Source: Gemmatimonadaceae bacterium
GTDB taxonomy: Bacteria > Gemmatimonadota > Gemmatimonadetes > Gemmatimonadales > Gemmatimonadaceae
DNA length: 6,843 bases
Direction: 5' to 3'
NCBI GenBank assembly: GCA_025356185.1
Contig: JANXUN010000346.1
Location: 1-6,843, forward strand
Each line of letters starts with the position of its first letter. Position 1 is the first letter of the stretch. Made by a program: the position numbers and the translations under genes. This document shows positions 1 to 6,246 of the stretch, piece by piece. The notes under the pieces were generated by a model. The model searched no databases. It saw only the letters and a program-made list of their open reading frames with translations, and was not told the DNA's origin.

Positions 1-1
1 G

Positions 2-1393
2 TACGAACGGCTGCTCACGGCGATGGATTCGGCAACCAAACTCCCCGGTGTGACCAACGCGTGGACGATGCCGATCAAGGGCCGTATCGACATGCTGGCC
101 ACAGGCATTCGCACGCCTGTTGGCATCAAGATATTTGGTCCAGATCTCGAGGTGCTTGAAAGAATTGGGAAAGAGGTTGAACAAGCAGTTCAAACGGTTC
201 CCGGAACGCGCAGCGCGTTCGCGGAACGTGCGGCCAGCGGATACTACCTGGACATTGATATTGATCGTGCTGCGGCAGCCCGACACGGACTGAATGTAGG
301 CGACATTCAGGCCGTGATCGCGACCGCAATTGGCGGAATGACGATTACGCAAACGGTTGAAGGACGTGAACGCTACGGTGTGCGTCTTCGCTATCCACTG
401 GAGTTGCGTGATACGCCTGAGCGGCTCGCAGCCGTGTTGGTTCCGGTGAGCCATGCCGCTGGTGCCGCCGGAGATGCAGGAATGTCGGGACGTGCGTCTG
501 GCGCACGCGAAGCGAGCGGCGGGGCGATGAGCGGAAATGTGGCGCAGGTACCACTCGGACAAGTGGCGACGCTCAAGAAAGTGGCCGGTCCAATGGTGGT
601 GCGCACGGAGGGGGCTGTTCCGACGGCCTGGGTATTCGTGGACGTCGTGGGTCGCGACATTGGCGGTTACGTGGCCGACGCTCAGCGTGAGGTGGCACGG
701 GCAGTCACCCTGCCCGCGGGTTACAGCGTGGTCTGGAGCGGGCAGTACGAATACATGCAGCGGGCGAAGGAAAAAATGACACTCGTCATTCCCGCCACAT
801 TGGCGATCATTTTTCTCTTGCTCTATTTCAACTTCAAGAGCATTGGCGAAACGTTGATCGTGATGCTGTCACTTCCGTTTGCGTTAATTGGCGGCATCTG
901 GTTTATCTGGCTCCTCGGCTACAACTGGTCGGTGGCCGTAGCGATTGGGTTTATCGCGCTAAACGGCGTTGCGGCCGAGACGGGCGTTGTCATGCTGATC
1001 TATCTCGATCAGGCGTGGAATGCACGAAAGAAAATGCGAGCCGCTGATACGAACCGCATCGGTGAGGCCGCGAGTCTGCGCGACTTGTATGAGGCTGTGA
1101 TGGAAGGAGCGGTCGAACGCGTACGCCCAAAGATGATGACCGTGACCGCGATCATGGCCGGACTGCTTCCAATTCTCTGGGGTAACGGTGCCGGTGCAAG
1201 TGTGATGAAACGGATTGCCGCGCCAATGGTCGGGGGCATGATCTCCAGCACCTTGCTCACGCTCTTGGTTATTCCGGCTATCTACTCGCTCTGGAAGCAA
1301 TGGGAGCTTGGTCGCCAGGCGAGAACCGTTCCGGCACTCAATGCCGTGCAGCAACTACCGGCGCCCGCGCCCGTCATGGCGACGCCCGTATGA
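2..1393 (+). CDS. cusA: CusA-family heavy-metal RND efflux pump, C-terminal part (5' truncated)
   Basis: Inner-membrane proton-driven transporter of the HME-RND family, which exports Cu(I)/Ag(I) or related metals through a tripartite CusCBA-type complex. The frame is open from the left edge, so the N-terminal half, including the TM4 proton-relay region, is missing. What remains matches CusA block by block from memory: periplasmic motifs RIDMLATGI, VPG, AERAASG, AARHGL and TVEGRERY, then five membrane helices (TM8 about bases 780-835, TM9 845-920, TM10 925-1010, TM11 1130-1185, TM12 1205-1300). Family signatures visible are SLPFALIGGIW, GFIALNGVAAE, RVRPKMMTV, GLLPILWGNGAG and IAAPMVGG. Odd features are an inserted loop of about 30 Gly/Ala/Ser-rich residues (449-538) and an Ala/Pro-rich C-terminal tail. 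Metal specificity is unproven: a CzcA-like substrate is possible, but the sequence is closer to CusA than to CzcA. The next gene starts 63 bases downstream. Confidence 0.93.
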   Translation, partial: YERLLTAMDSATKLPGVTNAWTMPIKGRIDMLATGIRTPVGIKIFGPDLEVLERIGKEVEQAVQTVPGTRSAFAERAASGYYLDIDIDRAAAARHGLNVGDIQAVIATAIGGMTITQTVEGRERYGVRLRYPLELRDTPERLAAVLVPVSHAAGAAGDAGMSGRASGAREASGGAMSGNVAQVPLGQVATLKKVAGPMVVRTEGAVPTAWVFVDVVGRDIGGYVADAQREVARAVTLPAGYSVVWSGQYEYMQRAKEKMTLVIPATLAIIFLLLYFNFKSIGETLIVMLSLPFALIGGIWFIWLLGYNWSVAVAIGFIALNGVAAETGVVMLIYLDQAWNARKKMRAADTNRIGEAASLRDLYEAVMEGAVERVRPKMMTVTAIMAGLLPILWGNGAGASVMKRIAAPMVGGMISSTLLTLLVIPAIYSLWKQWELGRQARTVPALNAVQQLPAPAPVMATPV

Positions 1394-1442
1394 ATTCGCG
1401 TGTTTGTCAGAAGCCCAGCATCTCAAGTACCCATCATCTTTC

Positions 1443-1447
1443 AGGAG
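1443..1447 (+). promoter_or_regulatory. Shine-Dalgarno AGGAG setting the Rieske start
   Basis: AGGAG lies 9 bases before the ATG at 1457 and only 3 bases before another in-frame ATG at 1451. The longer reading from 1400 would place this site inside the coding region and would push the twin-arginine motif deep into the protein. The start at 1457 is therefore preferred. Confidence 0.7.
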
Positions 1448-1456
1448 TGCATGCAG

Positions 1457-1990
1457 ATGTCCGACACTGTGTCTGACGGCGACAAGCTGCAGCGACGCCG
1501 GTTTCTCAAGTGGGCGAGTGGCATAGGTGCAGGTGTTTCCGCGTTGGTCGTCGGCAGCCCGGCCCTTGCAGCGTTCTTCTCTCCCGCGCTTCGCAAATTG
1601 ACCCCGAAGGGTTGGATAAAAGTCGCAGAAGATATCAGTACGATTGATATCGGCGTGCCAATCAAGGTCGACTTTGTCGAAGCGGTGAACGATGCGTGGG
1701 TGGAGAGCCGAGCGCTTCGCACGGTGTTTCTCTACACGGACGACGGCAAGACATTCACGGCGTACAGCGGCGTGTGCACCCACCTGGGATGCAGTTACGA
1801 GTTTGACGCTGCGAAATCGCGTTATCACTGTCCGTGTCACCATGGTCTTTTTGACATGAAAACCGGTGCAGTGATCGGTGGCCCACCACCGCGTCCGCTC
1901 GACACGCTTCCGGTCAAGGTTGAAAACGGCGAAGTGCACATCATGTATCAAACCTATTTGAGCGGTGTGCCGCAAAAGGTTGAAACGTGA
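1457..1990 (+). CDS. qcrA: Rieske [2Fe-2S] protein of a cytochrome b6/bc-type complex, Tat-exported
   Basis: Iron-sulfur subunit that takes an electron from quinol at the Qo site and passes it to cytochrome c. The predicted product has 177 residues. The N-terminus carries a twin-arginine signal (RRRFLKW, residues 13-19) followed by a hydrophobic stretch at about 22-41. This probably stays uncleaved as the membrane anchor, as is usual in Rieske proteins. Cluster box 1 is CTHLGC (C107, H109, C112) and box 2 is CPCHHGLFD (C125, C127, H128). These four are the only cysteines, giving two ligands and the C112-C127 disulfide pair. The proline loop is GGPPPRPL. In box 2 the Ser and Tyr that hydrogen-bond the cluster in high-potential Rieske proteins (CPCHGSxYD) are Gly130 and Phe132, which predicts a lower midpoint potential and fits menaquinol. 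The stop codon overlaps the GTG start of the cytochrome b gene, so the two are surely co-translated. The symbol follows Bacillus-type naming; petA would also fit. Confidence 0.95.
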   Translation: MSDTVSDGDKLQRRRFLKWASGIGAGVSALVVGSPALAAFFSPALRKLTPKGWIKVAEDISTIDIGVPIKVDFVEAVNDAWVESRALRTVFLYTDDGKTFTAYSGVCTHLGCSYEFDAAKSRYHCPCHHGLFDMKTGAVIGGPPPRPLDTLPVKVENGEVHIMYQTYLSGVPQKVET

Positions 1991-3561
1991 GAACGCCCGA
2001 CCCATCTGATGTGCACGCATCTTCCGAAGCGGCGATACGCCGCGGATGGTTTGATCGGCGCATGGATATTTCCGGTATCAAGCGTACGCTGCTCGATCGT
2101 GAAGTCCCCGATCGCCTGACTTGGTGGCACACCCTCGGCAGCGCAGCACTGACTGCCTTTGTGATCCAGATTGTAACAGGCTTGGTGCTCGCCACGTTCT
2201 ATGCACCCGCTCCCGATCACGCGTACGAGAGTGTCCGGTACATTGAGCGCGTCGTGACGTCGGGCACATTGCTGCGGGCCATGCATCGGTGGGGCGCGAG
2301 TTTGATGGTGGTTTTGGTTTTGGCGCACATGATCCGCGTGTTCAGCATGGGTGCCTATAAGTATCCGCGCGAAGTGAACTGGCTGTTTGGCGTCGGCCTG
2401 TTCTTTCTCGTGTTGGGATTCGGCTTTACTGGTTCGCTGTTGCCGTGGGATCAAAAGGCTTACTGGGCGACGCAAGTTGGCACGAGCATCGCCGGGACGG
2501 CGCCGCTGGTAGGCGGGGTAATAGCGAAACTTTTGAAAGGAGGGTCTCAACTGGGAGCGGCGACGCTTACGCGCTTTTACGCCTTCCATGTGTTATGGCT
2601 GCCCGTCATGTTCGCATTGCTCATTCTGCTGCATCTGGTGCTGGTTGTGCGGCAAGGCATCGCGCCGCGAACGTCCGTACTTGAGCGTGATGCACCGAAA
2701 AAAACGAGTAACGAGAAGTACCCAGGGTATTACACAACTGCTTACGCCGCTTCAAAGAAGGCGGGCGTGCGTTTCTGGCCCGACATTATCGGCAAGGATG
2801 TCATTACGTCGATGGTCGTCGTGATCGCCGTGTTGCTACTCGCAGTGACCGTCGGCGCGCCGCTTGAAGCGCCTGCTGATCCAACCGACGCGTCATACGT
2901 GCCGCGTCCCGAATGGTATTTTCTGCCGTTCTATCAGTTGCTGAAACTCTTTCCGGGCTCGATGGAGAGCACCGTCGCTGTCGGCGTGCCGTTGCTTCTC
3001 GTGATAGCGCTGTTGGGACTACCATTTTTCGACCGTGGCAGTCGCCGAAATCTCTTGCATCGACCGGGAAGTCTGGTCGGACTCTCGGTGTTGTTGGGGG
3101 GATCCGCGTTACTCATCGGCGCCGCAGTGCGCGACGTGCAGCCGACCATCGCTCCAGAAACTGGACAGCCATTAAGCTCGGCGGAGCGGGCAGGGCGCGC
3201 GCTGTTCCAGCGTCAATGTCAGGGATGCCATTTGGTGATGAGCAGCGGCGGGAATGAGGGTCCCGCGCTAACTGAAATCGGTGCGCATCACACCACGGCC
3301 TGGCTCCACAGTTTTGTTGAGAATCCAGCGCGCTTTCACCCAGGTTCGAAGATGGCGGCATTCGGGCCGCCCGTGCTCAGTCATCAGGAAATTGAGGAGT
3401 TGTCGCGCTACCTCGCGATTCTTCGCGGGGCGCCGGGTCGGGAAGTCAAACCGGAAATGCATGACACGTTTCCCGACTTGGACAACAATGGTGGTGTTGC
3501 TCCGGACGCGAAAGCCACCGAAGCGAGCAAACCGAAGGCACGCAATTCGAATGGCAAGTAA
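1987..3561 (+). CDS. qcrB: Cytochrome b6/subunit IV/cytochrome c fusion (quinol:cytochrome c complex core)
   Basis: Membrane core of the Rieske/cytochrome b complex in a single 524-residue chain. Residues 1-225 are b6-like: helices at about 50-72, 96-118, 133-152 and 198-220, with haem b ligands H100/H114 in helix B and H201/H216 in helix D. The 14 residues between the helix D histidines are the b6 spacing, against 13 in bc1. Residues 272-381 are subunit IV-like with three helices, and the Qo-site PEWY is at 308-311. Residues about 395-490 form a periplasmic class I cytochrome c with CQGCH (C411, C414, H415) and probable Met ligand M456. These two are the only cysteines in the protein. The tail (about 490-524) is charged and Lys-rich. 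The GTG start lies in a GTGA overlap with the Rieske stop. An internal ATG at 2062 would remove 25 residues but would split the conserved WFDRRMDI entry to the b6 domain, so GTG is preferred. In Bacillus the same parts are split between QcrB and QcrC. Confidence 0.95.
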   Translation: MRTPDPSDVHASSEAAIRRGWFDRRMDISGIKRTLLDREVPDRLTWWHTLGSAALTAFVIQIVTGLVLATFYAPAPDHAYESVRYIERVVTSGTLLRAMHRWGASLMVVLVLAHMIRVFSMGAYKYPREVNWLFGVGLFFLVLGFGFTGSLLPWDQKAYWATQVGTSIAGTAPLVGGVIAKLLKGGSQLGAATLTRFYAFHVLWLPVMFALLILLHLVLVVRQGIAPRTSVLERDAPKKTSNEKYPGYYTTAYAASKKAGVRFWPDIIGKDVITSMVVVIAVLLLAVTVGAPLEAPADPTDASYVPRPEWYFLPFYQLLKLFPGSMESTVAVGVPLLLVIALLGLPFFDRGSRRNLLHRPGSLVGLSVLLGGSALLIGAAVRDVQPTIAPETGQPLSSAERAGRALFQRQCQGCHLVMSSGGNEGPALTEIGAHHTTAWLHSFVENPARFHPGSKMAAFGPPVLSHQEIEELSRYLAILRGAPGREVKPEMHDTFPDLDNNGGVAPDAKATEASKPKARNSNGK

Positions 3562-3566
3562 ACTCG

Positions 3567-3590
3567 CGCGTAGTTCGTACCCACTACGTG
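3567..3590 (+). other. Stem-loop between cytochrome b and haem-porin genes
   Basis: Inverted repeat CGCGTAGT (3567-3574) with ACTACGTG (3583-3590), an 8-base-pair stem including one G-U pair and an 8-base loop, starting 5 bases after the cytochrome b stop. No T-run follows, so it is not a standard rho-independent terminator. It could be an mRNA processing or stability element separating expression of the inner-membrane complex from the outer-membrane protein. It could also be chance. Confidence 0.3.
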
Positions 3591-3624
3591 TTATGGCGTT
3601 CGGCTTCGTCAAACACACAAACAC

Positions 3625-3629
3625 AGGAG
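3625..3629 (+). promoter_or_regulatory. Shine-Dalgarno AGGAG setting the haem-porin start
   Basis: AGGAG lies 6 bases before the ATG at 3636. Starting there gives a normal Sec signal peptide at the very N-terminus. The upstream in-frame ATG at 3588 would add 16 polar residues in front of it and overlaps the 3567-3590 stem-loop. Confidence 0.7.
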
Positions 3630-3635
3630 CACGCA

Positions 3636-4829
3636 ATGCGTAGCAATCATTTGGGTTTCACCGCGCTGCTGTTGGTCGCTCTCTCGCCCGCCAGCAGCAA
3701 TGCTTTGCCAGCGTGGGCCCGGAAGTACAACATGAAGTGCTCGGGGTGCCATTACCCCGTCGTGCCGCGACTGAACGCGACCGGCATTGCATTCAAATGG
3801 GCTGGGTATCGTATGCCCAACGAAATCGGTGAAAATTTGGAGGTCAAGAAAATTGAGGAGTACCTCTCGACGCGCGGCATCGTGCGTTACAGCTACGCGA
3901 AAACGGAACGAGCACCCACCGAGGTGAATGCGCTCACTGCTCCGAAGGTGAGTGTGTTTGCGGCAGGCGGAATTGGAAAGCGTTACGGCACGTATTTCGA
4001 GTTGGAGCGCGAGGAGGAAGGGACGGTCGATCTGGTGGCGGTGGTCAGTGCTGTCTGGGGCAACGAGAACGGATTTGGCGGCGTGCGCGCGGGCACAGGT
4101 CACTTGTTGGTGGGCGGTGCGCTTGCTGGATTTGACCGGCCCACGGGCATTCTCACTCCGCTACCGCTTTCCGAAACCACAACTGCGGCGGTGCCGTTTC
4201 GCTTCGCGGGTGATCAGTCGGGCGTTGAGGCATTCTACGTGCTTGGTGGAAAGAATCGCACTTCGGTGCAGATTCTAAACGGAACATCCGCGCCCAATGA
4301 AGATGGAACAGAAGGTCGTGCGAACACAAAAAACGATTTTCTCGTGTCGAATCAATTCATGTGGGACGATGCGGGATCGGGAATCACAACCATCGGGTAT
4401 TTCGGAAAGCTTGCCTCGGCAAACGCGGAGGCGGGAAGTCCGACGACGCGCTATTACCGGCTTGCGGCATCCGCCAACAAGTTCATGGGTCCTTTTGAAC
4501 TGCTTGCGGGATATGTGTACAGTAAAGATTCGAACCTGCCTGTTTCAACGCAAAATACGCGCACCACTGCTAACGGTTCCGGCTACTGGCTGTCCGGAGA
4601 GTATTCCGTTCCAAAATCTCACTGGACCATTTTTGGTCGGTACGAATTTCTCGATCCGAATCGCAAGACTTCCGAAGACGCGCTGCGCCGCATCGTGTTG
4701 GGGAGTGTCATCCCCGCAACACTCCCGGAATATCTGAGACTCGGCGTGGAGTATTTCCGTGACGTGCCGCAGTTGCGCGGTTCGGCGCGCCGCAACGGCA
4801 TCGCGCTCGAAGTGTTTGTCGCGTTCTAA
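3636..4829 (+). CDS. Cyc2-like fused monohaem cytochrome c / outer-membrane porin
   Basis: Predicted 397-residue outer-membrane protein with a single c-type haem at the N-terminus and a beta-barrel behind it. A Sec signal peptide spans residues 1-23 (hydrophobic core 6-16, cleavage after SNA). The haem site CSGCH (C35, C38, H39) follows almost at once. Around it is the pattern LPAWARKYNMKC...CH...PRLNATGIAFKWAGYRM, resembling the family consensus of fused cytochrome-porins that includes Cyc2, the outer-membrane Fe(II) oxidase of Acidithiobacillus and other iron oxidisers. C35 and C38 are the only cysteines. Residues from about 80 onward show many short amphipathic strands rich in aromatic residues and separated by polar turns, ending VFVAF with the C-terminal Phe used by the Bam machinery. 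Length is close to Cyc2 (about 400-480). The family has many uncharacterised members, so iron oxidation is not established. Its position behind the quinone complex and before a soluble cytochrome c supports electron transfer across the outer membrane. Confidence 0.75.
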   Translation: MRSNHLGFTALLLVALSPASSNALPAWARKYNMKCSGCHYPVVPRLNATGIAFKWAGYRMPNEIGENLEVKKIEEYLSTRGIVRYSYAKTERAPTEVNALTAPKVSVFAAGGIGKRYGTYFELEREEEGTVDLVAVVSAVWGNENGFGGVRAGTGHLLVGGALAGFDRPTGILTPLPLSETTTAAVPFRFAGDQSGVEAFYVLGGKNRTSVQILNGTSAPNEDGTEGRANTKNDFLVSNQFMWDDAGSGITTIGYFGKLASANAEAGSPTTRYYRLAASANKFMGPFELLAGYVYSKDSNLPVSTQNTRTTANGSGYWLSGEYSVPKSHWTIFGRYEFLDPNRKTSEDALRRIVLGSVIPATLPEYLRLGVEYFRDVPQLRGSARRNGIALEVFVAF

Positions 4830-4918
4830 TCGGCGTGCGCCGACACAGCATCCCTGCAGGGCGCGCCGCAGCATAGCATGAGTATGAACCTCTTACACCA
4901 TCAAAAAGGACAGCTGAT

Positions 4919-5293
4919 ATGAACGCGTTCACTTTCTCCTTGAACATTTCGGTGCTGCTTGGGCCGGCTTTCGAGCTGCGTCCTCTAGGTCACGACAACC
5001 CCCAGCGTTTCGAAGTTGCCGCTGCCGTCGCGCAAGCCCCGGACGGCAAGGCGCTCTACGGAAAAAATTGCAAGCAGTGTCACGGCGTGGTTGGTAACCC
5101 GCCGAAAGCGGCACTCAAACAGTACAAGAATATCGCAACGTTCACCGATCCTGTGTATTTCACCAAGCACACCCACCAGGAGTTCATCGACGCGGTGACC
5201 AATGGCAAGGGAGACATGCTCGCGTCCAAGGGAAAACTGACAACCGCTGAAATTGAAGCCGTCGTGACCTACATACATACGCTGGCAAAATAG
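4919..5293 (+). CDS. Small periplasmic monohaem cytochrome c (class I)
   Basis: 124-residue class I cytochrome c, probably a mobile periplasmic electron carrier. CKQCHG (C51, C54, H55) binds the haem. The likely axial Met is M100 in GKGDMLASKGKLT, followed by the standard C-terminal helix (TAEIEAVVTYIHTLAK). AAGGA at 4906-4910 sits 8 bases before the ATG, and a TAG at 4874-4876 closes the frame upstream, so no longer start exists. The N-terminus is unusual: residues 1-40 lack a basic n-region, the hydrophobic core is weak (about 8-18) and is followed by charged residues. A plausible cleavage site is after AVAQA (residue 40). The gene lies 89 bases after the haem-porin. The natural inference is that it links that protein to the haem c domain of the cytochrome b fusion or to an oxidase elsewhere. 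Confidence 0.88.
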   Translation: MNAFTFSLNISVLLGPAFELRPLGHDNPQRFEVAAAVAQAPDGKALYGKNCKQCHGVVGNPPKAALKQYKNIATFTDPVYFTKHTHQEFIDAVTNGKGDMLASKGKLTTAEIEAVVTYIHTLAK

Positions 5294-5329
5294 GGATGAC
5301 ATCGGGGCAGGTAGGTATTTCCCGACCCT
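5292..5329 (+). other. Possible bulged stem-loop after the cytochrome c gene
   Basis: TCGGG (5302-5306) pairs with CCCGA (5321-5325), and AGGG (5292-5295) can stack outside it with CCCT (5326-5329), leaving a 6-base bulge on one side. It overlaps the cytochrome c stop codon and has no T-run. It is weak evidence for a transcript boundary between the cytochrome block and the accessory genes. Confidence 0.2.
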
Positions 5330-5388
5330 GACGCTCAAGAAGCAGGTTGGCCTAGTGTTAAAAAACGAAGGTTTCCCGGGAGCGATCA

Positions 5389-5958
5389 ATGCACGCACAG
5401 GCAGCACCGACAGCCGATCAGCCGGTAGATGTCACTGGCGCAGAAAAAAGCGCAATTATCGCCGTGTACGATACGCACGCGGCCGCTGAAGACGCCGTAC
5501 GCGATCTCCAGCGCTCCGGCTTTGACATGCGAAAGCTTTCAATTGTCGGCAAAGATTATCAGACGGAAGAAGAGGTTGTTGGCTATTACAGCACGGGCGA
5601 CCGCATGAAATCATGGGGCAAGCGTGGCGCCTTCTGGGGAGGAATCTGGGGCCTGATGTTCGGGTCTGCGGTTTTTCTGATTCCAGGCGTCGGACCGTTG
5701 CTTGCCGCAGGACCGCTCGTCGGCTGGATTGTCGGTGCCTTGGAGGGTGCAGTGCTCATTGGCGGGCTGAGTGCGCTTGGTGCTGCGCTCGTCGGTATCG
5801 GCATTCCCAAGGACAGCATTATCGAATACGAGACGCAGGTCAAGATGGGCAAGTACGTCGTCATTGCCCACGGTAACGTGGATGAAGTCAACAAGAGCAC
5901 AAGCATCATTGCGTCAACGAAGCATCAAGGGATGAAACAGCATTCCTGCTGCGGCTAA
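5389..5958 (+). CDS. Glycine-rich membrane protein with general-stress-17M-like N-terminus
   Basis: 189-residue protein of unknown function. Residues 22-57 resemble the YflT/general stress protein 17M domain (IIAVYDTHAAAEDAVRDL, then a Gly-Phe turn and LSIVGKD). Residues about 80-139 are a long Gly/Ala-rich hydrophobic stretch with a Pro-Gly break (IPGVGP, 98-103), likely two or three tightly packed glycine-zipper helices. After it, residues 140-180 return to a soluble alpha/beta pattern (YVVIAHGNVDEVNKS) that looks like the second half of the same ferredoxin-like fold. The membrane part therefore appears inserted in the soluble domain. The C-terminus ends HSCCG, a possible thiol metal site. 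GGGAG at 5378-5382, 6 bases upstream, supports the start. Related proteins are often labelled DUF1269 or stress proteins. Its role here is unknown; membrane stress or metal sensing are guesses. Confidence 0.8.
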   Translation: MHAQAAPTADQPVDVTGAEKSAIIAVYDTHAAAEDAVRDLQRSGFDMRKLSIVGKDYQTEEEVVGYYSTGDRMKSWGKRGAFWGGIWGLMFGSAVFLIPGVGPLLAAGPLVGWIVGALEGAVLIGGLSALGAALVGIGIPKDSIIEYETQVKMGKYVVIAHGNVDEVNKSTSIIASTKHQGMKQHSCCG

Positions 5959-6004
5959 GCTGTTCCGAGTTCGACGAAATTTCATCAGCAACGCAGGAGA
6001 GCAA

Positions 6005-6202
6005 ATGGCTTGGCTTCGGGATAACGGGTTCTGGGCGTTGATCTTGGTAGCGTTTATCGGCATGCATCTGTTTGGACACGGTGGGCACGGTGGACATGCA
6101 GGCCACGGCAGTGGCAAAACGCCCCGCCCAATTGACGGCCCCGACGATGGGGGCGCAGAAGCTAACTCGACAAACACGCCGTCTGGTGGACACCGTCATT
6201 GA
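6005..6202 (+). CDS. Small His-rich membrane protein (DUF2933-like)
   Basis: 65-residue peptide with a single membrane helix (about 9-24, after the start MAWLRDNGFW) leading straight into a His/Gly segment: H21, then H25, H28, H31 and H34 at exact three-residue spacing. A hydrophilic, Asp/Gly/Thr-rich tail ends in HRH. The WL..N.FW..ILVAFI.MHLFGHGGHGGH pattern matches small proteins annotated DUF2933, which recur beside copper/heavy-metal efflux genes. The His cluster is likely to bind metal ions such as Cu, Ni, Co or Zn at the membrane surface. AGGAG at 5995-5999 (5 bases upstream) supports the start. It follows the glycine-rich membrane protein by 46 bases. Function is inferred from composition and context; no biochemical role is known to me. 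Confidence 0.85.
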   Translation: MAWLRDNGFWALILVAFIGMHLFGHGGHGGHAGHGSGKTPRPIDGPDDGGAEANSTNTPSGGHRH

Positions 6203-6246
6203 TCACGCGGATTAGATGACCCGATCGACTTACGAGAACTTGAATA

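Noticed and set aside
2..1393. Possibility that the first gene is an intact short protein starting at 23
   Set aside because: The frame is open to the left edge with CusA-like sequence, and the first half of an RND pump is missing, so this is truncation by the window.
1400..1456. Extended N-terminus for the Rieske protein from the ATG at 1400
   Set aside because: It has no Shine-Dalgarno sequence, would move the twin-arginine motif to residue 32, and contains the AGGAG that fits the ATG at 1457.
1355..2020. Long antisense open frame (221 codons) opposite the Rieske gene
   Set aside because: It lies wholly opposite the end of cusA and a well-supported Rieske gene, has a composition rich in Arg/His with no recognisable motif, and looks like a shadow of the GC-rich coding strand.
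1954..2589. Antisense open frame (211 codons) opposite cytochrome b
   Set aside because: It overlaps a cytochrome b region with all expected haem ligands, and its own translation shows no domain or ribosome site of note.
3588..3635. Extended N-terminus for the haem-porin from the ATG at 3588
   Set aside because: It adds polar residues before an otherwise normal signal peptide and lacks a ribosome site. AGGAG at 3625 fits the ATG at 3636.
4830..4861. Palindromes TCGGCGTGCGCCGA and CCCTGCAGGG after the haem-porin gene considered as a terminator
   Set aside because: The first has only a 2-4 base loop and neither is followed by a T-run. Short palindromes like these are expected by chance in GC-rich spacers.
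6078..6116. Tandem DNA repeat in the His-rich gene
   Set aside because: The repetition simply reflects Gly-Gly-His codons in a small coding gene. There is no spacer-repeat structure as in CRISPR and no sign of a mobile element.
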